Shown here in pieces: positions 39,363 through 49,034 of a stretch of DNA of 64,000 nt (positions are counted from its first letter, which is position 1; each line of letters starts with the position of its first letter). This stretch comes from Microcoleus vaginatus WJT46-NPBG5 (GTDB lineage: Bacteria; Cyanobacteriota; Cyanobacteriia; Cyanobacteriales; Oscillatoriaceae). The notes beneath the pieces were generated by a model. It searched no databases, was not told the DNA's origin, and was given only the letters and a program-made list of their open reading frames with translations. The stretch lies in assembly GCA_019359355.1 (NCBI GenBank), contig JAHHHM010000007.1, positions 124,001 to 188,000 of the forward strand, in the 5' to 3' direction. The translations under genes were made by a program, and so were the position numbers.

Positions 39363-42300
39363 ATGCTCGCACTGTCAGGCTATCACGTTACAGAAGAAAT
39401 TGTTTCCGGCATCAGAACAGTTATTTATCGGGGATGCGACGAGCGAGCGCAAAGGCCGGTTATTGTTAAAACTCTAAAATCAGAGTACCCTACCCTTGAA
39501 GAAATTACTTGCTTAAGGCAAGAATATACCCTTACTAAAAGCCTTAATTGCGAAGGAATTGTCAAATCTTATAGTTTAGAAAAATACCGCAACAGTTTTG
39601 CTTTAGTTATTGAAGATTTTGGCGGCCAGTCTCTTGCCGAGTTCCTTGCCGAGCAAAAAATTCAACTCATAGAGGTGCTACTAATAGCGGTTGCTTTGGC
39701 AAAAGCTTTAGATTATTTACACAAAATTCCGATTATTCATAAAGATATTAAACCTTCAAATATTATTATTAATCCCAGCACAAAAGAAGTCAAACTGACT
39801 GATTTTAGTAGTGCTTCTCGCCTCCATTTGCAGAAGACGACGAGCAGCCATTCTAATTTGCTAGAAGGCACTCTAGCTTATATGTCACCGGAGCAAACTG
39901 GAAGGATGAATCGCTCGGTTGACTACCGCACAGACTTTTATTCTTTGGGTGTAACTTTGTATGAGGTGCTAACAGGCCAGTTACCTTTTACAACAACCGA
40001 TCCAATGGAATTAGTTCATTGTCATTTGGCTAAACAACCTCTACCAGTTTCGAAAGTAAAAGGAATTCCGCAAGCAGTTTCTGATATTGTCATGAAGTTA
40101 TTAGCTAAGACGGCTGAAGACAGATATCAGACTGCTGCCGGCTTAAAGTTTGATTTAGAAATATGTTTGTCTCAATTGCAAGCATCCGGAACAATTGAAA
40201 GCTTTTCTTTGGGTAAACATGATCGGGGAAGCGAGCTTTTAATCCCACAGAAACTCTACGGACGGGAGATCGAGGTACAGATGCTCATGAACGCCTTTGA
40301 GCGCGTTAGTGAAGGAGCATCTGAAATTATGCTGGTTTCCGGTTATTCGGGAATTGGTAAAACTTCAGTGGTTCATGAAATTCATAAACCGATTGTAGGA
40401 GCGCGTGGGTATTTTATTGCCGGCAAGTTTGATCAGTTTAAACGAAATATTCCTTATGCGGCTCTGATTCAGGCTTTTCAAGAATTAATTCGCCAACTAT
40501 TAACAGAAAGCTCAGAAAAAATTGCAATTTGGAAAGAAAACCTTTTAGAAGCTTTAGGACAGCAAGGGAATGTAATTATTGAAGTGATTCCTGAAGTTGA
40601 GCTAATCGTCGGTAAACAGCCTGAATTAGCACAACTAGGTGCTGCGGAATCGCAAAATCGCTTCAACCGAGTGTTTCAACAATTCATTCATGTCTTTTGC
40701 CAATTTGAACACCCCCTAGTTTTCTTTCTAGATGATTTACAGTGGGCAGATTCAGCATCGCTGAAATTACTGCAGTTGCTAAGTACTGACTCGGACAGCC
40801 ACTATCTGTTAATGATTGGGGCGTATCGAGATAACGAAGTTAATCCCACGCATCCGTTAATTCAAACGCTGGAGAAGATTCAACAAGCCGGCGCTGTTGT
40901 GAATAATATCGTCCTCCGGCCTTTAGATATTAAAAATGTCAGTCAATTAGTCGTAGAGACTTTGGGCGAAAAAGAAAGTGAAAAAGGAGAAGAAGCTCAG
41001 ACCGATTCTTCAAACTCTCTCACTCCTTCTGATCGTTCAAAGCCTCTGTCTGAGCTACTTTTTAACAAAACTGGGGGTAATCCCTTCTTTTTAACCCAGT
41101 TGCTCAAAACTTTGTATTTAGAAAAGTTGCTGGTTTATGATGCAATTTCTGGTATTTGGCGCTGGGATATAAAAAAAATTCAAACGATTGGGATCGCTGA
41201 TTATACTGTTGTTGAATTAATGGCAAAAAATATTCGCAAATTGCCAGAGACAGCGCAGAAGGTATTAAAATTGGCGGCTTGCATCGGCAACCGATTTACC
41301 TTAGATGTTCTGGCGATTGTGAATGAGGAATCAACGACAACTACGGCAGCTCATCTGTGGCCGGCACTTCAAGCCGGTCTGATTTTGCCTCTGTCCAATG
41401 CTTACAAAATTCCTTTGGTTGGAGAATGGGAGTTTTTGAGTGAAGATTCCGTTTCGCACATTTCTAATCCTCAAACGCCTATCTCTTATAAGTTTTTGCA
41501 TGACCGAGTCCAGCAAGCTGCTTATTCTCTCATTCCTGAATCTGATAAACAAGCGGCTCACCTAAACATCGGCAAATTGCTACTGCAAAAAACGAATCCC
41601 GAAGAACGCAAAGAAAATATCTTCGCTCTGGTAAATCAACTCAACTACGGAAGCAATTTACTCACATCTAACACAGAAAAAGATGAGCTAGCCCAGTTAA
41701 ATTTGATAGCCGGCCAAAAAGCAAAAGTAGCAATGGCTTATGAAGCCGCTCTCAGGTATGTGAATGTGGGTTTAGCACTGTTGCCGGCAGACAGCTGGCA
41801 CACTGACTATGATTTGACACTGACACTTTATGTAGAAGCCGCAGAAATAGAGTATCTAAACACCTACTTCGAGCGTTCGCAACAGTTGACTGAGATTATT
41901 TTGCAAAAAGCCACAACTTTACTCGACAAGGTGAAAGCGCACGAGTTGCAAATACAGTGTTATATGGCTCAAAACCAGATGTTGAAAGCCTTAGAAACTG
42001 GATTGCAAGTGCTGGAAACGCTAGGGGTTTCTCTTTCTGCGGCTAGCATTGACGATTGTTTGGCGGTTGAGTTGCCTTCTGTGAAAGATTTAGAAAACAT
42101 CGCAGAAATGACCGAACCCTATCAATTAGCAGTCTTACGGCTACTCGTCACTGTAGCTACTCCCGTTCCTGTTGTGAAGCCGGAAATGCTGCCGGTGCTG
42201 ATATTGACTCAGGTGAAGTTCTGTCTCAAACATGGTCATTCTCCTCTATCCGCCGTAGGCTACGCTCTTTATGGAATGATCTTGTGTACGGTGATGGGAG

Positions 42301-44933
42301 ATACTGATGCTGGATATCACGCTGGACAACTAGCTTTGAGTTTGCTGGATAAATTTAATGCCAATTCGGTGAAATCAAAAGTTTACAATCTTATCAACCT
42401 TTTTATAAAACCTTGGAAAGAGCATATTCGGGAAACGCTTGCACCATTTTTGGAGGCCGTTCAAACAGGTATTGAAACCGGAGATATAGAATCTGTCGGC
42501 TATTGTCTGAATAATTACTGTTTTAACTTGTTTTTTACAGGAGAGCGGCTGGATGTTGTAGAGCAAGAGCAAGGGCAATATCTGGATTTAGCCGTGAAAC
42601 TTAAACAAGAATACTCGATTAATTTCAATCAGATATTAAGACAACTCACTTTAAATCTCCAAGGGTTATCGGAGGACAAAGTTCAATTAATTGGAGAGAG
42701 CTTTAATGAAGCAAAAAGTTTACCCATAATTCGATCAAATAATAATGGAACTTTGCTATTGCTTATTTATCTTGCTAAAACAATTCTGCTTTATTTGTTT
42801 AAAGAACCTGAGAAAGCTGTTGCCAGCGCCGAATTAGCAGCAGAACATCTAGCCTGTGTCAACGGAATGTTATATTCTGCCGGCCACAATTTCTATTATT
42901 CGCTGGCTCTCCTCGCTTTTTATCCCAAAGCTTTAAAAATTGAACAACAACAGTACATGAAGCAAGTAGAGGCTAATCAGGAACAAATGCAGCAGTGGGC
43001 GGCTCATGCACCGTGTAACTTCGCCCATAAGTACGAGCTAGTAGAAGCAGAAAAAGCACGAGTTTTAGGAGACATCGCCCAAGCAATTTTACATTATGAG
43101 CAAGCCATAACAGCAGCCAGAAAAGAAGGCTATATCCAAGAAGAAGCGCTTGCCTGTGAGTTAGCAGGAGAGTTTCATCTCGCTCGCGCTCAAGAAAATA
43201 TGGCGAGGTTTTATCTTACAGAAGCTTACTACGGCTATATTCACTGGGGAGCAACCGCAAAAGTAAAAGACTTAGAAGAAAGATACCCGGAGTTGTTAGC
43301 TAAAACGTTCACTCAAAAAACGGCAAGCAGCGAACTCAGCCATACAGCCACAACGACCGGTAGCGGCACTTCAGAACTTTTAGATTTTGCCGCCGTGACC
43401 AAAGCATCTCTTGCAATTTCAGGTGAAATAGTTCTGAGTCAACTGCTGAGCAAATTAATGAAACTAGCGATTGAGAATGCCGGCGCACAAAAAGGTTGTC
43501 TCATTCTGAATCAAAAAGATACTCTTGTCATCGAAGCAACTGGGAAAGTTGAGGGTAACGATGTTATCGTGAAGCAATCTTCTGTCCTAGAGATTTCTCA
43601 GGCTGTGCCAATGACGGTGATTAATTATGTGAGGAGAACTCAAAAAAATGTTGTGTTAACTGATGCGAAAAATGAAGGAATATTTAGCCACGATCCTTAT
43701 ATTATTAGAAACCAAAACCTGTCAGTGCTTTGTATTCCAATTTTAAACAAAGGAAGCTCAATCGGGTTACTTTATTTAGAAAATAATTTGACCAAAGGTG
43801 CTTTTAATAGCAATCGAATAGAAGTTTTAAAAATCTTGGCATCTCAAGCAGCCATTTCAATTGAAAACGCTCGCTTGTATGCCAACTTAGAAATGGTCAA
43901 TGAGCAATTAGAAGATTACAGCCGGACTCTAGAAGTCAAAGTTTCAGAGAGAACCCTAGAGTTACAAGACAAAAATGAGCGGTTAAATCAAACACTAAAA
44001 CAGCTACAGCAAACCCAAACTCAACTAATTCAAACGGAAAAAATGTCTTCCTTGGGACAGATGGTTGCCGGGATAGCCCATGAAATAAATAATCCCATTA
44101 ACTTTGTTTATGGAAATCTCATCCACGCCCATGAATATACCTTGGATCTGTTGCGAATGATTGAGATTTACAAGCGAAATCAGCCGTGCCCCATACCAGA
44201 ATTGCAAGCGGAAATCGAAGAAATTGACATCGATTTTGTTAAAGAAGATATGCCAAAAATGCTGGAGTCGATGAAGTATGGAGCCGAACGCATCCGCGAA
44301 ATTGTCCTTTCCTTGCGAAATTTTTCTAGACTTGATGAATCAGAGATTAAGGCAGTTGATCTTCATGAAGGCATTGACAGTACGCTGCTGATTTTGCAGC
44401 ATCGTTTGAAAGAGCGTAGCCACGGGCAGGGGGACGATTTTGCCACAGAAATTCAAGTAATTAAAGAATATGGAAAACTACCTTTAGTTGAGTGTTGCGC
44501 CGGCTTGTTGAATCAGGTGTTTATGAATGTCCTGAGTAATGCGATAGATGCGCTGCAAGCGTCTGGCAAAGAGGGTTGTGCCCAATCTCCAACCCGCAAA
44601 ATTTGGATTCGCACAGAGTTGGGGGTTGAAGGTGCCGGCCACTCAAACGGGCGATCTGCCGTCGGGACAAGCCAGAATTCTGTGGCGGTGATTCGCATTG
44701 CCGATAATGGTGCCGGCATGACAGAAGAAATCCGCTCAAAGCTGTTCGATCCCTTCTTCACAACCAAACCCGTTGGCAGCGGCACCGGCTTAGGGTTATC
44801 TATCAGCTACCAGATTGTCGTAGAAAAACACGGCGGACAATTAAAATGTATTTCAGCACCCGGAGCTGGTGCTGAGTTTATCATTGAGATTCCGCTCAAG
44901 CCCCATAAAACAGCGCAACTGAAACCCGACTGA
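39363..44933 (+). CDS. HstK-type double kinase: Ser/Thr kinase, AAA ATPase, GAF, histidine kinase
   Basis: The 1856-residue cytosolic protein joins two kinase types. About 1-270: Hanks-type kinase with [20 protein letters not shown] and TDFSSASRL (DFS in place of DFG) and [10 protein letters not shown]. About 295-560: an AAA/STAND-like ATPase with [14 protein letters not shown], Walker [11 protein letters not shown] and Walker [15 protein letters not shown] long helical, TPR-like region follows to about 1320. GAF about 1360-1510. Then a coiled coil and HisKA with [15 protein letters not shown] (His near 1573), and HATPase with DNGAGM and [13 protein letters not shown]. The HATPase has a Gly/Ser-rich insert. 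This order is that of cyanobacterial HstK proteins linked to nitrogen, iron or oxidative stress. The C-terminal kinase closely resembles that at 55709-57916. The partner receiver is not encoded here. Confidence 0.9.
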   Translation: MLALSGYHVTEEIVSGIRTVIYRGCDERAQRPVIVKTLKSEYPTLEEITCLRQEYTLTKSLNCEGIVKSYSLEKYRNSFALVIEDFGGQSLAEFLAEQKIQLIEVLLIAVALAKALDYLHKIPIIHKDIKPSNIIINPSTKEVKLTDFSSASRLHLQKTTSSHSNLLEGTLAYMSPEQTGRMNRSVDYRTDFYSLGVTLYEVLTGQLPFTTTDPMELVHCHLAKQPLPVSKVKGIPQAVSDIVMKLLAKTAEDRYQTAAGLKFDLEICLSQLQASGTIESFSLGKHDRGSELLIPQKLYGREIEVQMLMNAFERVSEGASEIMLVSGYSGIGKTSVVHEIHKPIVGARGYFIAGKFDQFKRNIPYAALIQAFQELIRQLLTESSEKIAIWKENLLEALGQQGNVIIEVIPEVELIVGKQPELAQLGAAESQNRFNRVFQQFIHVFCQFEHPLVFFLDDLQWADSASLKLLQLLSTDSDSHYLLMIGAYRDNEVNPTHPLIQTLEKIQQAGAVVNNIVLRPLDIKNVSQLVVETLGEKESEKGEEAQTDSSNSLTPSDRSKPLSELLFNKTGGNPFFLTQLLKTLYLEKLLVYDAISGIWRWDIKKIQTIGIADYTVVELMAKNIRKLPETAQKVLKLAACIGNRFTLDVLAIVNEESTTTTAAHLWPALQAGLILPLSNAYKIPLVGEWEFLSEDSVSHISNPQTPISYKFLHDRVQQAAYSLIPESDKQAAHLNIGKLLLQKTNPEERKENIFALVNQLNYGSNLLTSNTEKDELAQLNLIAGQKAKVAMAYEAALRYVNVGLALLPADSWHTDYDLTLTLYVEAAEIEYLNTYFERSQQLTEIILQKATTLLDKVKAHELQIQCYMAQNQMLKALETGLQVLETLGVSLSAASIDDCLAVELPSVKDLENIAEMTEPYQLAVLRLLVTVATPVPVVKPEMLPVLILTQVKFCLKHGHSPLSAVGYALYGMILCTVMGDTDAGYHAGQLALSLLDKFNANSVKSKVYNLINLFIKPWKEHIRETLAPFLEAVQTGIETGDIESVGYCLNNYCFNLFFTGERLDVVEQEQGQYLDLAVKLKQEYSINFNQILRQLTLNLQGLSEDKVQLIGESFNEAKSLPIIRSNNNGTLLLLIYLAKTILLYLFKEPEKAVASAELAAEHLACVNGMLYSAGHNFYYSLALLAFYPKALKIEQQQYMKQVEANQEQMQQWAAHAPCNFAHKYELVEAEKARVLGDIAQAILHYEQAITAARKEGYIQEEALACELAGEFHLARAQENMARFYLTEAYYGYIHWGATAKVKDLEERYPELLAKTFTQKTASSELSHTATTTGSGTSELLDFAAVTKASLAISGEIVLSQLLSKLMKLAIENAGAQKGCLILNQKDTLVIEATGKVEGNDVIVKQSSVLEISQAVPMTVINYVRRTQKNVVLTDAKNEGIFSHDPYIIRNQNLSVLCIPILNKGSSIGLLYLENNLTKGAFNSNRIEVLKILASQAAISIENARLYANLEMVNEQLEDYSRTLEVKVSERTLELQDKNERLNQTLKQLQQTQTQLIQTEKMSSLGQMVAGIAHEINNPINFVYGNLIHAHEYTLDLLRMIEIYKRNQPCPIPELQAEIEEIDIDFVKEDMPKMLESMKYGAERIREIVLSLRNFSRLDESEIKAVDLHEGIDSTLLILQHRLKERSHGQGDDFATEIQVIKEYGKLPLVECCAGLLNQVFMNVLSNAIDALQASGKEGCAQSPTRKIWIRTELGVEGAGHSNGRSAVGTSQNSVAVIRIADNGAGMTEEIRSKLFDPFFTTKPVGSGTGLGLSISYQIVVEKHGGQLKCISAPGAGAEFIIEIPLKPHKTAQLKPD

Positions 44934-45223
44934 TGACCGCTAAGAAACGAGCCTTGATTTGCAGCTTAGTTGCGATTGCCTCTGGATTATTTGGTGCCTA
45001 CCTGGGTGGGCAAATTAGTGTCGTGGATCGCACCAACCAATGCCAAACCCTTCCGGAGGGATTCAAAAGCGTGTGCGCCCTTTTAGTCACGCCAGATGCA
45101 GCGATGCGAGGCAGTACCACCGGCTTGTGGGTGGGAACGATTGTTGGGGCGTTTGTAGGGGGATTGGCAACTCATCAGGAAGGGGAAGCGGAAATGGAGG
45201 AGAAAGCAAGAAGAGAGAAGTGA
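44933..45223 (+). CDS. Small membrane protein coupled to the double kinase
   Basis: The start ATG shares one base with the kinase stop (TGATG), indicating translational coupling. The 96-residue product has two transmembrane helices (about residues 8-26 and 65-83, both Gly-rich), with a loop of about 38 residues holding two Cys (NQCQTL, SVCALL) that could bond outside the membrane, and a charged tail EAEMEEKARREK. The family is not recognised. The tight link suggests a function with the kinase, for example as membrane anchor or sensor; this is inference. Confidence 0.72.
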   Translation: MTAKKRALICSLVAIASGLFGAYLGGQISVVDRTNQCQTLPEGFKSVCALLVTPDAAMRGSTTGLWVGTIVGAFVGGLATHQEGEAEMEEKARREK

Positions 45224-45315
45224 AGATTTTTTCTTCTTGCCTTCTCTTGTAAGCTTCAACTTTCTATCATCGCTTGTGACTTCTGATGTCTCACTTTGTT
45301 TTAAAAGGCTGGGTT

Positions 45316-46911
45316 ATGATACACGCGAAAAAATGGCACTCTAGACTGGCCTTACCGGCAGCAGGAATTGCAATCGCCGGCACGTTCATGCCTTGGGCAA
45401 TCGCGCCCTCACACGCTCAAAGCCGGTTTAACGACATCCAAGGTCACTGGGCGCAAGCCTGCGTTGAACAACTGGCCAATCGGCAAATTATCAGCGGCTA
45501 TCCAGATGGCACCTTTCGCCCCACCGCACCCGTCTCGCGCGTGGAGTTTGCCGTTTTAATTAACAAAGCGTTCCCCAATACAGCGCCGGTGCGCGATCCA
45601 ATTACTTTTGTCGATATTCCCACTGATTACTGGGCCGCAAGTGCGATTCAATCAGGATATCGAGCCAACTTTCTGACGGGCTATTCTGAGCGAATTTTCA
45701 ACCCCAACCGCAAGATTGAGCGGGCACAAGCGTTGAGTTCTTTGGCGAGCGGTTTGAGATATGCGCCCAGTTCCAGGGCAACTGAGATGTTAACAATGGC
45801 ATTTGAGGATGCTGCTGATATTCCCAGCTACGCCAAAACTGGAATTGCCGCCGCTACAGAAAGAGGGCTGGTTGTCAACTATCCCAATGTCAGGCAGCTC
45901 AACCCCAATCAGCCAGTCACTCGTGCGGAGATGGCAGCGTTTGTCTGTCAAGCGTTGAGCAGAGGGCAAACAGCTTTGGTGCCGGCGCAGTATATCGCCC
46001 AGTTAACACCGCAACAACAGCCGCAGCAACAAGCGCAGCAACAACCACAGCAACAGCAACAACAACAACCCCAACAACAACCACAGCAACAGCCGGCGGT
46101 GACTGTAGCGCCAAGGGTGACAGGTAAAATCCAATCCGTGGAATCTGGCAATGTCCGGGCTGAATTTTCTTATGATCCGCAAGGCACCGCCGGCACCGGC
46201 ATCGGCAATAATATGCGATTAAGAATTGCACGTGCCGGTCAGACGCTGCTAGATAAGCCGATACTTTTGCCAGTGGGGGGACTCGCAGAAAACTCAAGAC
46301 GTTCAGATGAACGGGTATCAGAAGGTCGGTTTCTCGGTTTAGAAGTCCGAGATATTGACGGTGATCGCGAACCAGAAATCATCGCCGATTTATTCTCCAC
46401 CAAGAGCGGCAACAACTGCTGCGCTTATTCCTATATTTATCGCTACGAGCCGGCGCAAAAACGTTACACCCACATTGAACAATCTTGGGCAAATGTGGGG
46501 TATGAAGTGAAAGATGTTGAGGCAGATGGAATTCCAGAATTTGAGAGTTTGGACAGCCAGTTTATCAATGCCTTCAACATTCCCGATGCAGATGCTCGCT
46601 TGCCGAAACGCATTTGGCATTACCGGCAAGGACAGATGGTTGATGTCAGCCGGGAGTATCCCCAATTAGTCTCTGAACACAACCAAAAGCTGTGGCAGGA
46701 GTACCAAGATCGGCAGGCGTTAAATCAGGAGGTTAAAGGCGTTTTAGCCGCTTACTTAGCAAATAAATTCTTGCTCAATGAAAATGTGGAAGGCTGGCAA
46801 GTCTTGCAACAAGTTTATACCGGCAGCGATCGCGATGAATATTTCGCACAACTCGGTAAACTTCTCAGCGATTTAGGCTATGACAGTCGCAAAGCAGGTT
46901 CAGGCCGGTAA
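45316..46911 (+). CDS. SLH-domain envelope protein with Gln-rich linker
   Basis: I start at the ATG at 45316 (AAGG about 8 nt upstream), which places a signal peptide at residues 1-34 (cleavage after SHA); an ATG at 45286 would add 10 residues. Three SLH motifs follow (about 37-85, 98-145, 160-210: FNDIQGHWAQ, FVDIPTDYWA, FEDAADIPSY), each with YPDGTFRP-like ends. SLH domains bind wall polysaccharide and tie proteins to peptidoglycan. A linker of about 40 residues is nearly all Gln and Pro (about 230-270). The C-terminal half (about 275-530) is a beta-rich domain with a calcium-type loop VRDIDGDREPEII and no known name. The mature protein of about 497 residues is probably periplasmic. Confidence 0.85.
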   Translation: MIHAKKWHSRLALPAAGIAIAGTFMPWAIAPSHAQSRFNDIQGHWAQACVEQLANRQIISGYPDGTFRPTAPVSRVEFAVLINKAFPNTAPVRDPITFVDIPTDYWAASAIQSGYRANFLTGYSERIFNPNRKIERAQALSSLASGLRYAPSSRATEMLTMAFEDAADIPSYAKTGIAAATERGLVVNYPNVRQLNPNQPVTRAEMAAFVCQALSRGQTALVPAQYIAQLTPQQQPQQQAQQQPQQQQQQQPQQQPQQQPAVTVAPRVTGKIQSVESGNVRAEFSYDPQGTAGTGIGNNMRLRIARAGQTLLDKPILLPVGGLAENSRRSDERVSEGRFLGLEVRDIDGDREPEIIADLFSTKSGNNCCAYSYIYRYEPAQKRYTHIEQSWANVGYEVKDVEADGIPEFESLDSQFINAFNIPDADARLPKRIWHYRQGQMVDVSREYPQLVSEHNQKLWQEYQDRQALNQEVKGVLAAYLANKFLLNENVEGWQVLQQVYTGSDRDEYFAQLGKLLSDLGYDSRKAGSGR

Positions 46912-46943
46912 TCTTAACTTCTGAGTTTGAGAAGAAGTTAAAC

Positions 46944-46978
46944 AGGGGATTCTCAGGTTCTCTGCCGAGATCCCCTTT
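46944..46978 (+). terminator. Terminator of the SLH gene
   Basis: AGGGGATTCTC (46944-46954) pairs with GAGATCCCCT (46967-46976) with one bulge, followed by TT. A second weaker stem precedes it (TTAACTTCT and AGAAGTTAA, about 46913-46941). Confidence 0.65.
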
Positions 46979-47341
46979 CATCATCCACCCCTTAAACCAC
47001 GGGCAAAAGTCTTATTGCCAACGCCCGAACCCATCTGTGGTAAAAAAAAGACTTTGATGCCACCGCACCCTAAATACTCGAACCAGATATAAATTCACAA
47101 ACTCATCTTTAGGAATATTTTTATAGTAGAGTGCGCTCCCTTTTTATGCCGGCCCTATCTCGCTTTCTGGGGAATTTTACGCTAGCTGTCTCCACTTTCT
47201 GCCCTTAGACGGAGTTAGTTTTTTCTTTAAACAAGCACTATAAGTATATAGGATGATCCGAAAAAACCAAGAGTCATACCATCTCTTGTTTAATGTCCCG
47301 GCTGTTGCAAGGGGAGGATATTTCGGAAAAAAATTAACTAA
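46979..47341. other. Gene-free stretch
   Basis: I see no supported gene here; the minus-strand frame 47177-47419 overlaps a decayed plus-strand gene and lacks a ribosome site. No other structure stands out. Confidence 0.45.
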
Positions 47342-47550
47342 TTTGCTGATCAAATAAACGCTGCCCGCCATTATTTGATTGAACAAGTTCATCGCGTCCA
47401 AGATAGGGCAATTTTGCAAAACTTCGCAATAAATTGAGTTTTCTTGAACGTCCTGAACTGAATTATCAAGGCGTCAATCAAGGTTTCCGTAACCTGTTTG
47501 ATGATCCAAAAGCAGGATTTGAGACAGAGAAGGAATTAGGAAATGGCTGA
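47342..47550 (+). pseudogene. Decayed gene fragment with a frameshift
   Basis: Two overlapping frames read like one protein. The first (47342-47437) gives FADQINAARHYLIEQVHRVQ and ends NFAIN-stop. The second, shifted by one base (47425-47550), gives KLSFLERPELNYQGVNQGFR followed by NLFDDPKAGFE and a stop. Composition and codon use look coding in each part and not outside it. A stop precedes the first part, so the 5' end is gone as well. I do not recognise the family. Confidence 0.5.
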
Positions 47551-47993
47551 TTTAATTTGATCTCATTTTAGTAAGTTTTGAGTGCCGGCATCTTGCCTGG
47601 TTGCTCTGATTTCCGGGAGCCTATTGATCCGATTCCCCCAATATGTTTGCCAAGCTGGGACGCACCTATTCAGGACGGTAACGGACTCTGCCGCAACTGC
47701 TACGATTGCTAGCGTCATTCGGTAGTCGGCATTACTGTATTCCTTCCTGAGTCGCAAAAAGTTTCCCCGTCTACCAACTGAATCTCCTTGATTGATAGGC
47801 CGGCTCTGTGCTGGCCTCTTTCTTTAAAATTTAGCTTTTTTTCAAATATTCATCAATATTTAACGCATTTAGACAGTAATTCAAACATTCAATAAAAAAT
47901 GTTAATTCTGATACGGTTAATTATTTAATTTGAATACAATATATCTAGAACAAGTTTTACTCCGTGTCAGTCCTGTCTGTAGAGGTCTTCTTT
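47551..47993. other. Gene-free stretch upstream of the 64-aa gene
   Basis: A minus-strand frame (47563-47757) has no ribosome site and no recognisable product. The last 150 bases are AT-rich and probably carry the promoter of the gene at 47994. Confidence 0.45.
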
Positions 47994-48188
47994 ATGTCAG
48001 ACTTAACCTATACTCTTTCCATTCCCAGCACCCTGCAAGAATTGGAACAAGCGGTTGAGCGCTACAAATCCAGCGATCTTAGCGGGAGTGAACTCCTTAG
48101 TTTGTGGCAGGCGATCCGGGATGGATCACTGAATCAGTTTTTAACCCAAGTGGATCAGGATGGAGTTCCCGGAGAAGAAAGTTATTAA
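47994..48188 (+). CDS. Small acidic protein of unknown function (64 aa)
   Basis: I choose the ATG at 47994, with AGAGG 8 nt upstream; a GTG further up (47964) adds 10 hydrophobic residues without a ribosome site. The product MSDLTYTLSIPSTLQELEQA... is short, acidic and mostly helical (LEQAVERYKSSDLSG, ELLSLWQAIRDGSLNQFL), with no signal peptide, Cys or membrane segment. The family is not recognised. The good ribosome site and protein-like helix pattern support a real gene. Confidence 0.6.
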   Translation: MSDLTYTLSIPSTLQELEQAVERYKSSDLSGSELLSLWQAIRDGSLNQFLTQVDQDGVPGEESY

Positions 48189-48496
48189 CTAACATTTCTC
48201 CCCAGAAAATGACGGCTGCCGCCATTAATTCAGCAATGACTCGCTGCTTTTTTTAACCAGTTGTTCAAGTTTTTGCCGGCAGAGGTGACGACTGCTTATT
48301 TACTTCTCGCATCTGCCTTTGACAACCCAGAGGCGTCTGGGAAGACGCCTCTACCGTTTACAATTGCGCCCTCCCTACACAGCGCAAATGCATATCAACC
48401 GCTTTCTTTTAAGTTAAAATAAATACATGGGCGGGTTATAAGACTTTGTTAAATAATCGGCCCATTAGGTTTGACAAAAGGTTTTTCCCCACAGAT
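48189..48496. other. Intergenic region with one strong hairpin
   Basis: It holds a perfect hairpin at 48329-48352. The reading frame of the next gene is open back to 48446 (TTG), but this part is not protein-like. Nothing else is seen. Confidence 0.45.
48329..48352. repeat. Perfect 10-bp hairpin
   Basis: AGAGGCGTCT-GGGA-AGACGCCTCT is a perfect inverted repeat with a 4-nt loop. No T-run follows. It resembles small GC-rich palindromic repeats scattered in filamentous cyanobacteria; alternatively it ends the 64-aa gene's transcript. Confidence 0.7.
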
Positions 48497-48979
48497 ATGG
48501 TTCAGTACACGCTCGCTCAGTGTCCAGAAGTTGTCCTCACTGTTTCCGGCAAAGATTCCACAAAAGCCCGTGACAAAGCAATGGATCAGCTAATGGAACT
48601 GATGGATGCCGGCAAACTCCCCACTGAACTCTCAGATGGATTTGGCCCTCAACAGCTGATTGAAGTGAAAGAGCAAGTAAGCGATACTGCGGGTGATGAG
48701 GACGCTGTAACCCAAGCAATACAGACGCTTAGCAACCTCGCCACCCTCAAGCTAAAGGTGCAAGAGTCCCGCGCCGAAGCGCTCAAGGTTCGCGCTCAAG
48801 TCGATATCCTGTTTTCTGATAAATCCGTAAGTGAGGAAGAAATCACCACCCTCAAGGACGGTTTTAAAGTTCTCAAAAGCTTTGCCCAAGCCAATCTGCG
48901 CTATCAAGAAGCCCGATCTAAAGCAGAAGATGCGCGTGCAGTGCTTGATCGCGCTTTGAAATCTCCTGAAGAAGGTTAG
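48497..48979 (+). CDS. Conserved helical protein of unknown function
   Basis: The product from ATG 48497 has 160 residues; an in-frame TTG at 48446 would add 17. It opens with a beta-alpha unit (VQYTLAQCPEVVLTVSGKDS, then KARDKAMDQLMELMD) and continues as long helices with heptad-like charge (about 60-155: TLKLKVQESRAEALKVRAQV, ANLRYQEARSKAEDARAVL), probably a coiled coil. No membrane segment or catalytic motif is visible. It converges with the CheB gene, and a perfect palindrome TTAGCCGGCTAA covers its stop. Confidence 0.65.
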   Translation: MVQYTLAQCPEVVLTVSGKDSTKARDKAMDQLMELMDAGKLPTELSDGFGPQQLIEVKEQVSDTAGDEDAVTQAIQTLSNLATLKLKVQESRAEALKVRAQVDILFSDKSVSEEEITTLKDGFKVLKSFAQANLRYQEARSKAEDARAVLDRALKSPEEG

Positions 48980-49034
48980 CCGGCTAAAAGAAAAAGCAAT
49001 TGCCTACTCATTTTGCAGACGAATTCTCGATAGA

